Origin: Mucilaginibacter ginsenosidivorax
Lineage (GTDB): Bacteria; Bacteroidota; Bacteroidia; Sphingobacteriales; Sphingobacteriaceae
Length of the DNA: 64,000 bases
NCBI RefSeq assembly: GCF_007971525.1
Contig: NZ_CP042437.1
Location: forward strand, 7,192,001 to 7,256,000
Reading direction: 5' to 3'
In this document: positions 25,990 through 35,366 of the stretch, in pieces
How positions within the stretch are numbered: position 1 is the first letter of the stretch
Layout: each line of letters opens with the position of its first letter
Translations under genes and position numbers: made by a program
The notes under the pieces: model-generated
Told to the model about the DNA's origin: nothing
What the model saw: only the letters and a program-made list of their open reading frames with translations
The model's database searches: none

Positions 25990-27549
25990 AAACGGCGGCT
26001 CATCATCAATATCATCCATCCGTGAAGGGCGTATAATAAAATTGCTTTGCTTTTCAAAATCCTGCGATGGTGCAAGGCCGCTAAATGCGTTACCGGCAGC
26101 AGGAGGGAAGCTGTCCATGCCTTCTTCAAGGTTGGCAAATTTTACATATTTACCCACGAATTTGAGCCTTACTGTACCGGTTTCACCGTTACGGTGTTTA
26201 GCTATAATAACCTCGCCCACGCCTTGCGTTGGGTTGCCATCCTCATCTTCGGTTAAGCCATAATATTCGGGACGATAAAGGAACAATACCATATCCGCAT
26301 CCTGTTCGATAGAGCCCGACTCACGTAAATCTGATAGCATTGGCCTTTTAGCGTTACCCGGCCTGGTTTCTACGGCCCGGCTTAACTGCGATAGCGCTAT
26401 CACCGGAACGTTTAATTCTTTGGCTACTGATTTAAGGGCACGAGAGATACTACCAATTTCCTGCTCACGGTTACCACCGCCTTTGCCGTCTGATGATTTA
26501 CCATGCATCAGCTGCAGGTAATCGATGATGATTAACTGAATGTCGTGTTGCGATTTTAAACGACGGCATTTGGCCCTGAACTCAAATATATTTAAAGCCG
26601 GTGTATCATCAATAATGAACGTTGCTTTCTCTAACCGGCCAATTTTAGAGTGGATCTGTTGCCATTCCCACTCTTCTAATGTTCCTTTACGGATCTTTTC
26701 CTGCTCAATTTCGGCCTCACCGGCAATCAAACGATTTACCAGCTGAACTGACGACATCTCGAGCGAGAATACTACAACTGGTTTATCAAAATCAACCGCG
26801 GCGTTACGGGCACAGCTTAGCACAAAGGCTGTTTTACCCATCGCGGGGCGGGCTGCTATAATCACCAGGTCGGATTTTTGCCAGCCCGAAGTCATACGGT
26901 CGAGCCCGGTAAATCCGGATGCCACACCGGTCAAGCCATCTTTTTTATCTTTTAGCGATTCGATATCACGCAAAGCCTCCTGTACCAGGTCGTCCATTTT
27001 ACGGGCATCACGGCGTAAGTTGCTTTGGGCTATCTCAAACAGATTCTTCTCGGCTTTATCCAACAGGTCAAGCACATCGCTGGTATCTTCATAGGCACTG
27101 TTGATTGTTTCTGTAGAGATGCGGATCAACTCGCGCTGAATGTACTTCTGTATAATAATACGCGAGTGGAACTCGATATTGGCGGCAGATGCCACACGGC
27201 TTGTTAATTCGGTAATATAGTATGCCCCTCCAATCATTTCCAGGTCGCCTTGTTTGCGTAACTGGGCGGTAACAGTAAGGATATCTATCGGCTGGGATTT
27301 TTCGAAAAGTTCTTTTATCGCCGAAAATATTTTCTGGTGATTGTCGCGATAAAAAACTTCGGATTTTAGTACGTCGATAACTGATGACAGTGCATCTTTT
27401 TCCAGCATCAGCGCACCTAAAACGGCTTCCTCCAGGTCTGTAGCTTGCGGGGGTAACTTGCCCATTCCGGTGTAAGGAGTTGGGTTGGTAATTCGGCTAC
27501 GGCGTTCGTTTGTATTAGGCTTGTACTGATTCTCGTTCTCAAAACTCAT
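25987..27549 (-). CDS. dnaB: Replicative DNA helicase DnaB
   Basis: A 520-residue hexameric replicative helicase. The N-terminal domain LPPQATDLEEAVLGALMLEKDAL is followed by the RecA-like motor with Walker A in ARPAMGKTAFVLS and Walker B in LIIIDYLQLM. The DnaB loop motifs (SQLSRAVETR, DLRESGSIEQDADMV) are intact. The C-terminal 60 residues are an extension. No intein or frameshift is present. The IS630 element lies downstream of its stop. Confidence 0.95.
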   Translation of the reverse strand: MSFENENQYKPNTNERRSRITNPTPYTGMGKLPPQATDLEEAVLGALMLEKDALSSVIDVLKSEVFYRDNHQKIFSAIKELFEKSQPIDILTVTAQLRKQGDLEMIGGAYYITELTSRVASAANIEFHSRIIIQKYIQRELIRISTETINSAYEDTSDVLDLLDKAEKNLFEIAQSNLRRDARKMDDLVQEALRDIESLKDKKDGLTGVASGFTGLDRMTSGWQKSDLVIIAARPAMGKTAFVLSCARNAAVDFDKPVVVFSLEMSSVQLVNRLIAGEAEIEQEKIRKGTLEEWEWQQIHSKIGRLEKATFIIDDTPALNIFEFRAKCRRLKSQHDIQLIIIDYLQLMHGKSSDGKGGGNREQEIGSISRALKSVAKELNVPVIALSQLSRAVETRPGNAKRPMLSDLRESGSIEQDADMVLFLYRPEYYGLTEDEDGNPTQGVGEVIIAKHRNGETGTVRLKFVGKYVKFANLEEGMDSFPPAAGNAFSGLAPSQDFEKQSNFIIRPSRMDDIDDEPPF

Positions 27550-27814
27550 AAGGCAACAAAAATATACAAAAAAAGTTTCGGGCAGGGTACTTTTAAACTA
27601 ACATAGTGTATCCAACTTCTAAAGCAATCATTCTCAATTTAATAATTTAAGCTGTTAAGTTAACATCGCATTGTTAACAAGCTGTGGATAAACTTTATTT
27701 GCTATTGATATACAGTGTTTTAACTCTATGTTAACAAAGTTTAAGATTGTTAAGTATTATGGTTGAACCAAAATGCTTATTGGGTTCAATAACGGCTTAA
27801 TCAATTAATATAGC
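27550..27814. other. Divergent dnaB-rlmB spacer with one DnaA-box match
   Basis: AT-rich. TGTGGATAA (27683-27691) is an exact reverse-strand DnaA box, TTATCCACA. TGTTAAC-type words occur at about 27653-27665, 27671-27680 and 27729-27737. Both dnaB and rlmB promoters must lie here. A single box is not evidence for an origin. Confidence 0.5.
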
Positions 27815-27822
27815 TATTTTTG
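27815..27822 (+). promoter_or_regulatory. Putative -7 box TATTTTTG for rlmB
   Basis: Matches the Bacteroidota TAnnTTTG consensus 22 bases before the preferred ATG at 27844, supporting that start. Confidence 0.55.
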
Positions 27823-27843
27823 CGAAAATATAGAACAGTAAAA

Positions 27844-28611
27844 ATGACATTTAATTCAAGACCTCAGCGCGAAAGTAACCAGATGGTTTTTGGCATCAGG
27901 GCCATTATGGAAGCTATCACTTCGGGCAAAGAAATTGAGGCATTATACATACAACGGGGTGCAGCCGGCGGCTTATCGCACGAGTTGAAAGCGCTGCTTA
28001 CCGAATATAATATTACGGCGCAGCAAGTACCCATTGAAAAACTGAACAGGCTTACCGCCAAGAACCACCAGGGGGCTGTTGCTTTTATTTCGCCAATTGT
28101 TTATCAAAAAATAGAAAATATCATTCCCGATGTTTTCGAGAGAGGAGAGGTGCCGCTGATTTTGGTACTGGATTCTATTACCGACGTACGTAACATGGGC
28201 GCTATTGCGCGTACTGCCGAATGTGCCGGCGTGCATGCTATAGTTATCCCGGCGAAAGGATCGGCACAAATTAACCCCGATGCCATCAAAACCTCGGCCG
28301 GCGCTTTGTATAAGATACCGGTTTGCCGCCATGATAACTTTATGCAAACCGTTAGGTTTTTGCAGGAATCGGGCTTGCAGCTGGTTTGTTGCACCGAAAA
28401 AACCAAAGAAGATATTTACATGCCCGACTATACAGCCCCAACAGCCATCATCATGGGATCGGAAGAAGACGGCATCCGCAACGAGATTATTCGCATAGCC
28501 GACCACCTGGCTAAAATCCCGATGTTTGGCGAGATCGAATCGCTTAACGTATCGGTATCAACCGGGGTAATTTTGTATGAGGCGATAAGGCAGCGTGGGC
28601 TGAGTAAGTAA
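27844..28611 (+). CDS. rlmB: 23S rRNA 2'-O-methyltransferase RlmB
   Basis: A 255-residue SPOUT (TrmH-type) methyltransferase predicted to methylate the ribose of a conserved 23S guanosine (G2251 in E. coli). An N-terminal L30e-like substrate domain (about 12-90: MVFGIRAIMEAI) precedes the knotted domain with motifs VTDVRNMGAIARTAEC, IIMGSEEDGIRNEI and SLNVSVSTGVILYE. The ATG at 27844 is preferred over an upstream in-frame start at 27820, which would overlap the -7 box. Closely related TrmH enzymes act on tRNA, so the exact target is inferred. Confidence 0.9.
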   Translation: MTFNSRPQRESNQMVFGIRAIMEAITSGKEIEALYIQRGAAGGLSHELKALLTEYNITAQQVPIEKLNRLTAKNHQGAVAFISPIVYQKIENIIPDVFERGEVPLILVLDSITDVRNMGAIARTAECAGVHAIVIPAKGSAQINPDAIKTSAGALYKIPVCRHDNFMQTVRFLQESGLQLVCCTEKTKEDIYMPDYTAPTAIIMGSEEDGIRNEIIRIADHLAKIPMFGEIESLNVSVSTGVILYEAIRQRGLSK

Positions 28612-29108
28612 GTTAGGCCTAACTATCAGCTAAAAACGTTAACCAGTCACCAAACATACCATCAAATAAAATCTGTTTAAGGTTTGCCACGCCTGCCGGT
28701 AATTATAACCGGCCGTGAATAGGGTGGTACTTCACATCGGCGGCTATGCTTTGCTATTTTATATTCTCGATTTTTTATAAAAAGAAGGTTACTCTTTAAA
28801 CGTAGTACGAAAAACGGCTTTGCACACCCTGCATTCACCGTTTGAAAGCCTTTTTTGCGCAGATGCTGAAATGGGAATTTTAATTTGGTTTGACGCCGAT
28901 AAAAGTGGATAATAATCTGTTATTTATCCCTCAAATAAAACTTAATGATTGCAGGTTAAATTTGATAAGAATTTGAATGCATCAGGTAAATAAATTGTTT
29001 TTCACTTAATAATCATATTTGATTAAAATTAAAAAGTAAATCCCTCGTTTATTCATAAATTTTTGTTACTTTAAACTTTTAAATCGGACTTTAAGATTAT
29101 TTAAGATA
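28612..29108. other. Intergenic region, no gene seen
   Basis: 497 bases. GCCGGT-AATTATA-ACCGGC (28695-28713) is a short hairpin without a T tract. GGCTTT (28816-28821) can pair with AAAGCC (28845-28850), followed by TTTTTT, a possible weak terminator. The last 150 bases are very AT-rich and probably hold the recQ promoter. Confidence 0.5.
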
Positions 29109-31304
29109 ATGATAGAAACTAAGAAGTCGCTATTTGATAACCTTCAGAATTTTTTCGGATTCGACAACTTTAAGGGGGAGCAGGAAGCGATAATCACTAA
29201 TATCCTGGCGGGTAATGATACTTTTGTTATTATGCCTACAGGTGGTGGTAAATCCATGTGTTATCAGTTACCGGCGCTAATGAGCGATGGTACTGCAATT
29301 GTAATTTCGCCATTGATTGCCCTGATGAAAAATCAGGTAGATCAGTTAAGGGCTTTCGGAGGCTCTGATAGTATAGCTCATTTTTTAAATTCATCGCTTA
29401 CCAAAGCAGATATTGGCCGGGTTAAAGAGGATGTATTGGCAGGCAAAACCAAGTTATTGTACGTAGCGCCCGAGTCACTGACCAAACAGGAAAATATTGA
29501 TTTTTTACGCCTTAACCAGGTATCATTTGTGGCCGTTGATGAAGCGCACTGTATCTCGGAGTGGGGACACGATTTTCGCCCCGAATACCGTAAGATACGG
29601 CAGGTGATCAGTAATATTGGGGATAATATACCAATTATTGCTTTAACAGCTACGGCAACGCCAAAAGTTCAGCAGGATATCCAAAAAAACCTGCAAATGA
29701 ACAATGCTACCATTTACAAATCGTCATTTAACCGTTCAAACCTTTTTTACGAGGTACGTGCCAAGCGTAACGTGATTAAAGAGATTGTAAAATTTGTAAA
29801 ACAAAACCAGGGTAAATCGGGCATTATTTACTGCCTTAGCCGTAAAAAGGTTGAAGAGGTTGCTGAAGCCCTGAACCTGAACGGTGTTAAAGCCCTGCCG
29901 TACCACGCCGGGTTAGACCCAAAGGTACGAGCCGATACACAGGATAAATTCCTGATGGAAGATGTTGACGTTATTGTGGCTACTATAGCCTTCGGGATGG
30001 GTATTGACAAACCGGATGTTAGGTATGTAATTCACCATGATGTGCCTAAGAGCATGGAGGGCTATTACCAGGAAACCGGTAGGGCAGGCCGTGATGGCGG
30101 CGAGGGTGTTTGCGTTGCTTTTTATTCGGAAAAGGATATTGATAAGCTGCAAAAATTCATGAAGGACAAGCCTGTTGCCGAACGCGAGATTGGCACACAG
30201 ATATTGAAGGAAGTTATTGACTATTGCGAATCGTCGGTTTGCCGCCGCAAGCAGTTATTACATTATTTTGGCGAGAACTTTAACGAGGCCGGCTGTAATA
30301 ACATGTGCGATAATTGCTGTGGTCACAAAGAGCACTTTGATGGCGAAGAACATTTGCATAAAGCCTTGAGCCTGATTAAACACATTGGCGAGAAGTTTGA
30401 TGATCATTACATCATCAGCATATTGATGGGTGAGGATAATGCGCAAATAAAAAACTACGAGCACGATACCCTTGACTACTATGGGTCTGGCAAGGAGCAG
30501 GGTAAAAACCTGTGGAATTCGTTGTTGCGCCAGGCGTTGTTAAGCAATTATTTATCTAAAGATATTGACCAGTATGGTTTGCTCCGGTTAACCAAGCTTG
30601 GTAATTCGTTTATTGAGAACCCGCACAGCATCCGTTTTGTGATGAACCATGTAATAGAGGGGACAGATGACGATGATGAAGCAGATGGCCCTAAACAAGG
30701 TGGTGGCGCACTGGATACCCAGTTGCTGCAAATGCTGAAAGACCTGCGTAAAAAGCTTGCCAAACAAAAAGGATTGCCTCCGTTTGTTATTTTCCAGGAT
30801 CCATCACTGGAGGAAATGTGCACACACTATCCGGTGAATACCGAGGAATTGAAACAAATTTCGGGCGTAGGTGCTGGTAAGGCTTTAAAGTTTGGTAAAC
30901 CATTTACAGATCTGATTCAGAAATATGTAGACGATAATGATATTGATCGCCCTGTTGATATGGTAATTAAAAGTGCCGCCAACAAATCGGCCCTTAAGGT
31001 TTTCATTATCCAAAACATAGATCGTCATTTAAACCTGGATGATATTGCCGCCTCAAAAGGGCTTACCTACGAAGAGATATTGAAAGAAGTTGAAACCATA
31101 GTTAACTCGGGCACCAAACTTAACCTTAACTATTACATTGATGAGGTGATTGATGAAGATAAGCAGGAAGAGGTGTTCGATTATTTCCGCACCGCCGAAG
31201 CTGACTCGATAGACGATGCCCTTGCCGAATTAGGTAATGACGATTATACCCGCGAAGAGGTACAACTCATGCGAATTAAGTTTCTTTCGGAAATGGGTAA
31301 TTAA
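29109..31304 (+). CDS. recQ: ATP-dependent DNA helicase RecQ
   Basis: 731 residues: helicase core with Walker A MPTGGGKSMCYQLP, DEAH box VDEAHCISEWGHDFRPEY and motif VI QETGRAGRDG. An RQC domain with a zinc site follows (CESSVCRRKQLLHYF, CNNMCDNCC), then an HRDC domain (about 530-600) and an extra C-terminal helical region of about 110 residues. It unwinds DNA 3'-5' in recombination and fork repair. It is longer than E. coli RecQ (about 610) because of this tail, which is common in Bacteroidota. It is monocistronic with its own terminator. Confidence 0.95.
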   Translation: MIETKKSLFDNLQNFFGFDNFKGEQEAIITNILAGNDTFVIMPTGGGKSMCYQLPALMSDGTAIVISPLIALMKNQVDQLRAFGGSDSIAHFLNSSLTKADIGRVKEDVLAGKTKLLYVAPESLTKQENIDFLRLNQVSFVAVDEAHCISEWGHDFRPEYRKIRQVISNIGDNIPIIALTATATPKVQQDIQKNLQMNNATIYKSSFNRSNLFYEVRAKRNVIKEIVKFVKQNQGKSGIIYCLSRKKVEEVAEALNLNGVKALPYHAGLDPKVRADTQDKFLMEDVDVIVATIAFGMGIDKPDVRYVIHHDVPKSMEGYYQETGRAGRDGGEGVCVAFYSEKDIDKLQKFMKDKPVAEREIGTQILKEVIDYCESSVCRRKQLLHYFGENFNEAGCNNMCDNCCGHKEHFDGEEHLHKALSLIKHIGEKFDDHYIISILMGEDNAQIKNYEHDTLDYYGSGKEQGKNLWNSLLRQALLSNYLSKDIDQYGLLRLTKLGNSFIENPHSIRFVMNHVIEGTDDDDEADGPKQGGGALDTQLLQMLKDLRKKLAKQKGLPPFVIFQDPSLEEMCTHYPVNTEELKQISGVGAGKALKFGKPFTDLIQKYVDDNDIDRPVDMVIKSAANKSALKVFIIQNIDRHLNLDDIAASKGLTYEEILKEVETIVNSGTKLNLNYYIDEVIDEDKQEEVFDYFRTAEADSIDDALAELGNDDYTREEVQLMRIKFLSEMGN

Positions 31305-31325
31305 GGTTACAATTTTATGAAATGC

Positions 31326-31362
31326 AAAAGGCCTTTGAATCACCCTCAAAGGCCTTTATATT
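31326..31362. terminator. Bidirectional terminator after recQ
   Basis: AAAGGCCTTTGA and TCAAAGGCCTTT form a perfect 12-bp stem followed by ATATTTT. It serves recQ on the plus strand and could serve the WGR gene on the minus strand. Confidence 0.85.
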
Positions 31363-31373
31363 TTATAAGCGGC

Positions 31374-31853
31374 TTATTCGTTTTCGTCAAAAATCCTCAT
31401 GTAATCAGAAAATTCTGTATTTTCCAATTCCTTAATAATTACTGCCTTCGCAATATCAAAATCTACAACAAAACAACAAACTTCCATAGTTCCGCTCCCA
31501 ATACTTCCACCATCACAGTGTCCAAGCCCCGTCCAGCCTAAAGTATCATCCATTTTTAGTTGCAGTCTGTTTCTTTTGGCAACATCGTATGGTGTTCCCA
31601 TACCATTTACTCTGAACTCAATTACCAAGGTGTATTGTTCATCAATATCTATTTGCTGATATCCAATAGCAACCATATTGTTTATTTCCTGTTGTATTTG
31701 TTTTGTGTGACTTGAAAAAAACTTGGATTTAACTTCTTTGTTTTGCCCCTGTGTGCCAACAAGTCCCCAGTGTACGATTCCAGTTTTTTTGTTTTTATCC
31801 CAAGTCTCCCAATAATAAATTCCGTCGTCTACTTTTTTGTATAACTTAAGCAT
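31374..31853 (-). CDS. WGR-domain protein
   Basis: 159 residues. The N-terminal third (YYWETWDKNKKTGIVHWGLVGTQGQ) is a WGR-like domain, a module found in PARPs and in several bacterial proteins. The C-terminal two thirds (EYTLVIEF-like strand onward, GWTGLGHCDGGSIGSGTMEVCCFVVD) is not recognised. There is no signal peptide. It may be co-transcribed after the secreted CBM6-like protein, with 18 bases between them, though the two have no obvious link. Confidence 0.75.
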   Translation of the reverse strand: MLKLYKKVDDGIYYWETWDKNKKTGIVHWGLVGTQGQNKEVKSKFFSSHTKQIQQEINNMVAIGYQQIDIDEQYTLVIEFRVNGMGTPYDVAKRNRLQLKMDDTLGWTGLGHCDGGSIGSGTMEVCCFVVDFDIAKAVIIKELENTEFSDYMRIFDENE

Positions 31854-31871
31854 TATTGAAGATAGTAAATC

Positions 31872-32522
31872 TTATTTAAAATTCAGATAATCCAGGTTCA
31901 TATTACCATTAGCAACAATGTGAAGTTTTAGCACATGTATGCCTTTTGTTAAAGTAATTGAGCCGATGGAGTCTGACGCGTTCCAATGATGCCATTGCCG
32001 CCACGCAGTAGTATCCTGATTATCGTGGGTTGATGCTATTTTCATAGGCGCGGTAGCATCTTTACCATCAACATCTATAGAGATAGCCCCATCGCCATTT
32101 GATGTATATAAAACGCCGATAGTATAAGTTCCTGATTTGCTTACCTTAACGGTGTAGTTGATCCACTCGCCGGGTTGTGTCCAGCCAACATAAAATTTGT
32201 TCATGTCGCGCGGCACTTTGTTGTACGGATTATCGTCAATATGGTCGTGTGCTTTGGTGTACGAGATATCAACGCCCTCCTGCATCCTGAACTCATTTAA
32301 AAAAGTTCCGTTGGCTGGGTTAAGCCTGCCACTGCCGTTATTGGTGCTGTCGCTGTCATGATAGGCTACGCCTTCGCCACCGGTATTATAAAATTCGCAC
32401 TCCAGCCTGCCGGGTAGCTTCTGCATTTTATTTTGCCAGGGTTTGCCTCCATCAGGCAATTGAAATGTAGAGGCACAGCAAAAAAATGCTATACCGAATA
32501 GGGACAATAAAATGGTTTTCAT
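31872..32522 (-). CDS. Secreted CBM6-like carbohydrate-binding protein
   Basis: 216 residues: a signal peptide (about 1-20), then a single family-6-type carbohydrate-binding module (about 40-215). Landmarks are LECEFYNTGGEGVAYHD, FYVGWTQPGEWINYTVKV, TYTIGVLYTSNGDG and the last strand HVLKLHIVANGNMNLDYLNF. It has no catalytic domain or T9SS sorting tail, so it would act as a stand-alone binding protein in the periplasm or at the surface. The glycan is unknown. Confidence 0.82.
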   Translation of the reverse strand: MKTILLSLFGIAFFCCASTFQLPDGGKPWQNKMQKLPGRLECEFYNTGGEGVAYHDSDSTNNGSGRLNPANGTFLNEFRMQEGVDISYTKAHDHIDDNPYNKVPRDMNKFYVGWTQPGEWINYTVKVSKSGTYTIGVLYTSNGDGAISIDVDGKDATAPMKIASTHDNQDTTAWRQWHHWNASDSIGSITLTKGIHVLKLHIVANGNMNLDYLNFK

Positions 32523-32585
32523 TTTGAGGCTATAGTTGGTTGGCCTAAGTTATAAAAATCAACAGATGATTTAACAACAACCGTT

Positions 32586-34487
32586 TTATTTCGCGATAAT
32601 CATAAACTCAGTGCGCCTGTTTTTGGCCTTATTTTCGTCGGTGGTATTTGGCGCAATCGGCTGGGTTTCGCCATAACCTTTATAAACAAGGCGGGCAGCT
32701 GGTATACCGTTAGTAACAAGATATTGGTAAACCGATTTCGCCCGGTTTTCTGATAGTGTTTGATTAAACTGAACCGCGCCAACGTTATCTGTATGGCCCG
32801 ATATTTCGATATGCACAGTTGGGTTTACGTTTAAGAATTCAACAAGCTTTAATAGTTCTGCTTTTGAATCGCTCTGTAGGTCGAATTTGTTTGTATCAAA
32901 GAAAATATTTTTCAGAATTACCTTATTGCCAATTTCGATGGGGGATAATAATGCTTTAATATGAAAAGGCTTTTGCTCTTTGTAACCAACCAGCGAGAAA
33001 TTATCCGAATAAAACAAATAGCCGCTTTTTGAAATATTCAATCCGTAATTTTTGCCCGATGTTATGGTAGCCAAAAAGTCGCCTTCATTGGCACTGCTGT
33101 AATCCTGGTAAACAGGGGTATTGTTTTGCAGATCGATGATCTCAACGGCGGCTTCCAGCGGTTCATGGGTTTTTATATCATTTACGTTGCCTTTTACATA
33201 AGTTACAATATGAGGCCTTAAGCTTGCAGGGAGTTCAAAAGTATAAATATCATATCCCCCAAAGCCATTAAGGTTATCTGAGGCAAAAAAGGCGTAGTTA
33301 CCGTAAGCGGTAAGCGTAAGTCCGTTTTCATCGCCGTTGGTATTAATAGGGTAGCCCAGGTTTTGAGGCTTTTGCCACTTGCCATCTTTGCCAAGCCTGC
33401 TTACAAACAAATCTTTGTTGCCTAAGCCCGGCCAGCCGTTCGAGCAAAAATAAAAGGTACTGTCATCAGCATGAATAAACGGTGATTGCTCGTCATAGGA
33501 GGTATTGATATTGGGCCCCATATTTTCCGGTTCGCCCCAGCCTTTATCTGTTAGCGACGATTTCCATATATCGTACCCGCCATACCCACCTTTTTTATTG
33601 CTTACAAAATAAAGTGTACGCCCGTCGGCACTGATAGATGGTTGTGATTCCCATCCTGGTGTATTTATGGGCGGACTCAGGTCGAAGGGTTTGCCCCAAT
33701 CATCTCCCCTTTTTTGTGCAATATAAATATCACAACGGCCACGGCCGTCGGGGCGATTACAGCCGGTAAAAAAAAGGTATTTACCATCCTGCGATATGGA
33801 TTGCGCCCCCTCATTGTATTGATCGGTGTTAATGCGGTTGCTCAGGTACGTAGCCGTATCCCATTTGCCGTTTACTTTAAGGCTTTTATAAAAGTCTTCG
33901 TTTTTATTTATTTTACGGGTAAAAATAAGCATGCTTTCATCGGCTGTAGCCACCGGGAGGTACTCATCATCAGCAGTGTTGATATTAGCGCCCATATTAA
34001 TTGGCTTAAATGGCACGGGATGTTGTAAAGCCTGTATGCTGAATTTTGTATCGGCTATAAGTTTTTGAGCCAATGCATTATTTTGAGGCGTTAAATCAGG
34101 ATAGGTAAGGTATTTTTCCAGGTGCTGTTGCGCCTGTGGGTATTTAGCTTCAAAAATTTCTGTTTCACCAATTCGCAGGTAAATGGAGCGGTTAAATTCA
34201 GGATTTAACTGTATAACTTTAAGATATTCCTCAATTGCCTGCTTATAAAGGTGCCGCATCTTTAATACATCGGCAAGCTGAGCATGGGCCTCCACAAACT
34301 TCGAATCTTCCGCAATAGCCTTTTGCAGGTTTTCGATAGCATCATCGTAATAATGCTCATCCAGGTTTTGACCAGCCTGGGCAAAATATTTTATTGCCTC
34401 ACTATTTTTGGTAGAGTATTGTCTTTGCTGAGACCATGCAGTAGCAGAAATGAACAAAAACAACGCGAAGACAGTTATAATTCTCAT
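32586..34487 (-). CDS. PorE-like TPR-PD40-OmpA envelope protein
   Basis: 633 residues: signal peptide, TPR repeats (about 25-135), a PD40/WD40-like propeller (about 160-420, with repeated FFTGCNRPDG, LYFVSNKKGGYGGYDIW and FYFCSNGWPGLG blades), a carboxypeptidase-regulatory-like domain (about 428-510, VKGNVNDIKTHEPLEAAVEI) and a C-terminal OmpA domain. The last binds peptidoglycan through the D and R of GHTDNVG and AKNRRTEF. This order matches PorE, which anchors the type IX secretion trans-envelope complex. Paralogues with the same order are common, so a T9SS role is not certain. Confidence 0.82.
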   Translation of the reverse strand: MRIITVFALFLFISATAWSQQRQYSTKNSEAIKYFAQAGQNLDEHYYDDAIENLQKAIAEDSKFVEAHAQLADVLKMRHLYKQAIEEYLKVIQLNPEFNRSIYLRIGETEIFEAKYPQAQQHLEKYLTYPDLTPQNNALAQKLIADTKFSIQALQHPVPFKPINMGANINTADDEYLPVATADESMLIFTRKINKNEDFYKSLKVNGKWDTATYLSNRINTDQYNEGAQSISQDGKYLFFTGCNRPDGRGRCDIYIAQKRGDDWGKPFDLSPPINTPGWESQPSISADGRTLYFVSNKKGGYGGYDIWKSSLTDKGWGEPENMGPNINTSYDEQSPFIHADDSTFYFCSNGWPGLGNKDLFVSRLGKDGKWQKPQNLGYPINTNGDENGLTLTAYGNYAFFASDNLNGFGGYDIYTFELPASLRPHIVTYVKGNVNDIKTHEPLEAAVEIIDLQNNTPVYQDYSSANEGDFLATITSGKNYGLNISKSGYLFYSDNFSLVGYKEQKPFHIKALLSPIEIGNKVILKNIFFDTNKFDLQSDSKAELLKLVEFLNVNPTVHIEISGHTDNVGAVQFNQTLSENRAKSVYQYLVTNGIPAARLVYKGYGETQPIAPNTTDENKAKNRRTEFMIIAK

Positions 34488-34526
34488 CTATTACAATACG
34501 ATAATTTATATTGTAAGTTACAAATA

Positions 34527-35150
34527 TTACGGAATATTCAGGTATTTATGCGTTTGCAACGAAATTTCCCATTGCGGATTGTTCATCACATAGTCAACAA
34601 TAAGCGGCGTCATTTCTTTTGATTTTGACCATTCGGGCTGTAAATACAGTTTACAATCAGGCGATACCATTTTTGCGTGGTACTCGGCCCATTCAAAATC
34701 CGATTTGTTAAAAACAATTACCTTTAACTCATGAGCATGTTCGGCAACCTGCGGTGTTGGCGCTTTGAATTTTTTGGGCGACAGGCAAATCCAGTCCCAA
34801 TCGCCGGATAGGGGGTAGGCACCAGAAGTTTCAATAAAGGTTTTTATTCCCCGCTCATGCAGCTGGGTGGTTAAATAATCAAGGTTATAAATCAACGGTT
34901 CTCCGCCGGTTACCACAACTGCCTTTGAAGGATGTACGGATGCGTTGGCAACAATCTGATCGGCAGCTGTAAGCGGATGTAGTTCAGCATCCCAGCTTTC
35001 CTTTACATCGCACCAATGGCAGCCAACATCGCAGCCGCCAAGGCGGATAAAATAAGCGGCTTTGCCGGTGTTGTATCCTTCGCCCTGTATTGTATAAAAC
35101 TCTTCCATTAAAGGAAGCAGCGTGCCATCATCTGGAATTTGGTGTGCCAT
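34527..35150 (-). CDS. queE: 7-carboxy-7-deazaguanine synthase
   Basis: A 207-residue radical-SAM enzyme making CDG from carboxytetrahydropterin in queuosine/preQ0 synthesis. The shortened FeS motif is C40-DVG-C44-HW-C47, with FYTIQGEGYNTGKAAYFIRL before it and GGEPLI after it. The ATG at 35150 (MAHQIPDDG) is preferred; an in-frame ATG lies 12 bases upstream. No other queuosine genes (queC, queD, queF) are in the window. The long spacer upstream holds an AAAGC-type repeat. Confidence 0.9.
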   Translation of the reverse strand: MAHQIPDDGTLLPLMEEFYTIQGEGYNTGKAAYFIRLGGCDVGCHWCDVKESWDAELHPLTAADQIVANASVHPSKAVVVTGGEPLIYNLDYLTTQLHERGIKTFIETSGAYPLSGDWDWICLSPKKFKAPTPQVAEHAHELKVIVFNKSDFEWAEYHAKMVSPDCKLYLQPEWSKSKEMTPLIVDYVMNNPQWEISLQTHKYLNIP

Positions 35151-35366
35151 AATATTTTGCAAAAGTACCTAAATAAGCCGAAAGCATGAAGCTGAATGGT
35201 AAACGCAGGGTAAAACGTTTACTTGTTTTGCACACCCGGCATACGGTTGTTAGTAGTTATTATAAAATAAACAATATTTAAGTGCCTGTATAACTGTAAA
35301 TAATACGATTTTGAATCGTAATTTAGCGTCATGAAATCATAATTAATCTGTAAAACAACTGTCGCC

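Noticed and set aside
27683..27691. Chromosome origin at the DnaA box near dnaB
   Set aside because: Only one exact box was found, with no dnaA or dnaN nearby and no cluster of boxes.
28695..28713. GCCGGT/ACCGGC hairpin as a terminator of rlmB
   Set aside because: There is no T tract on either side.
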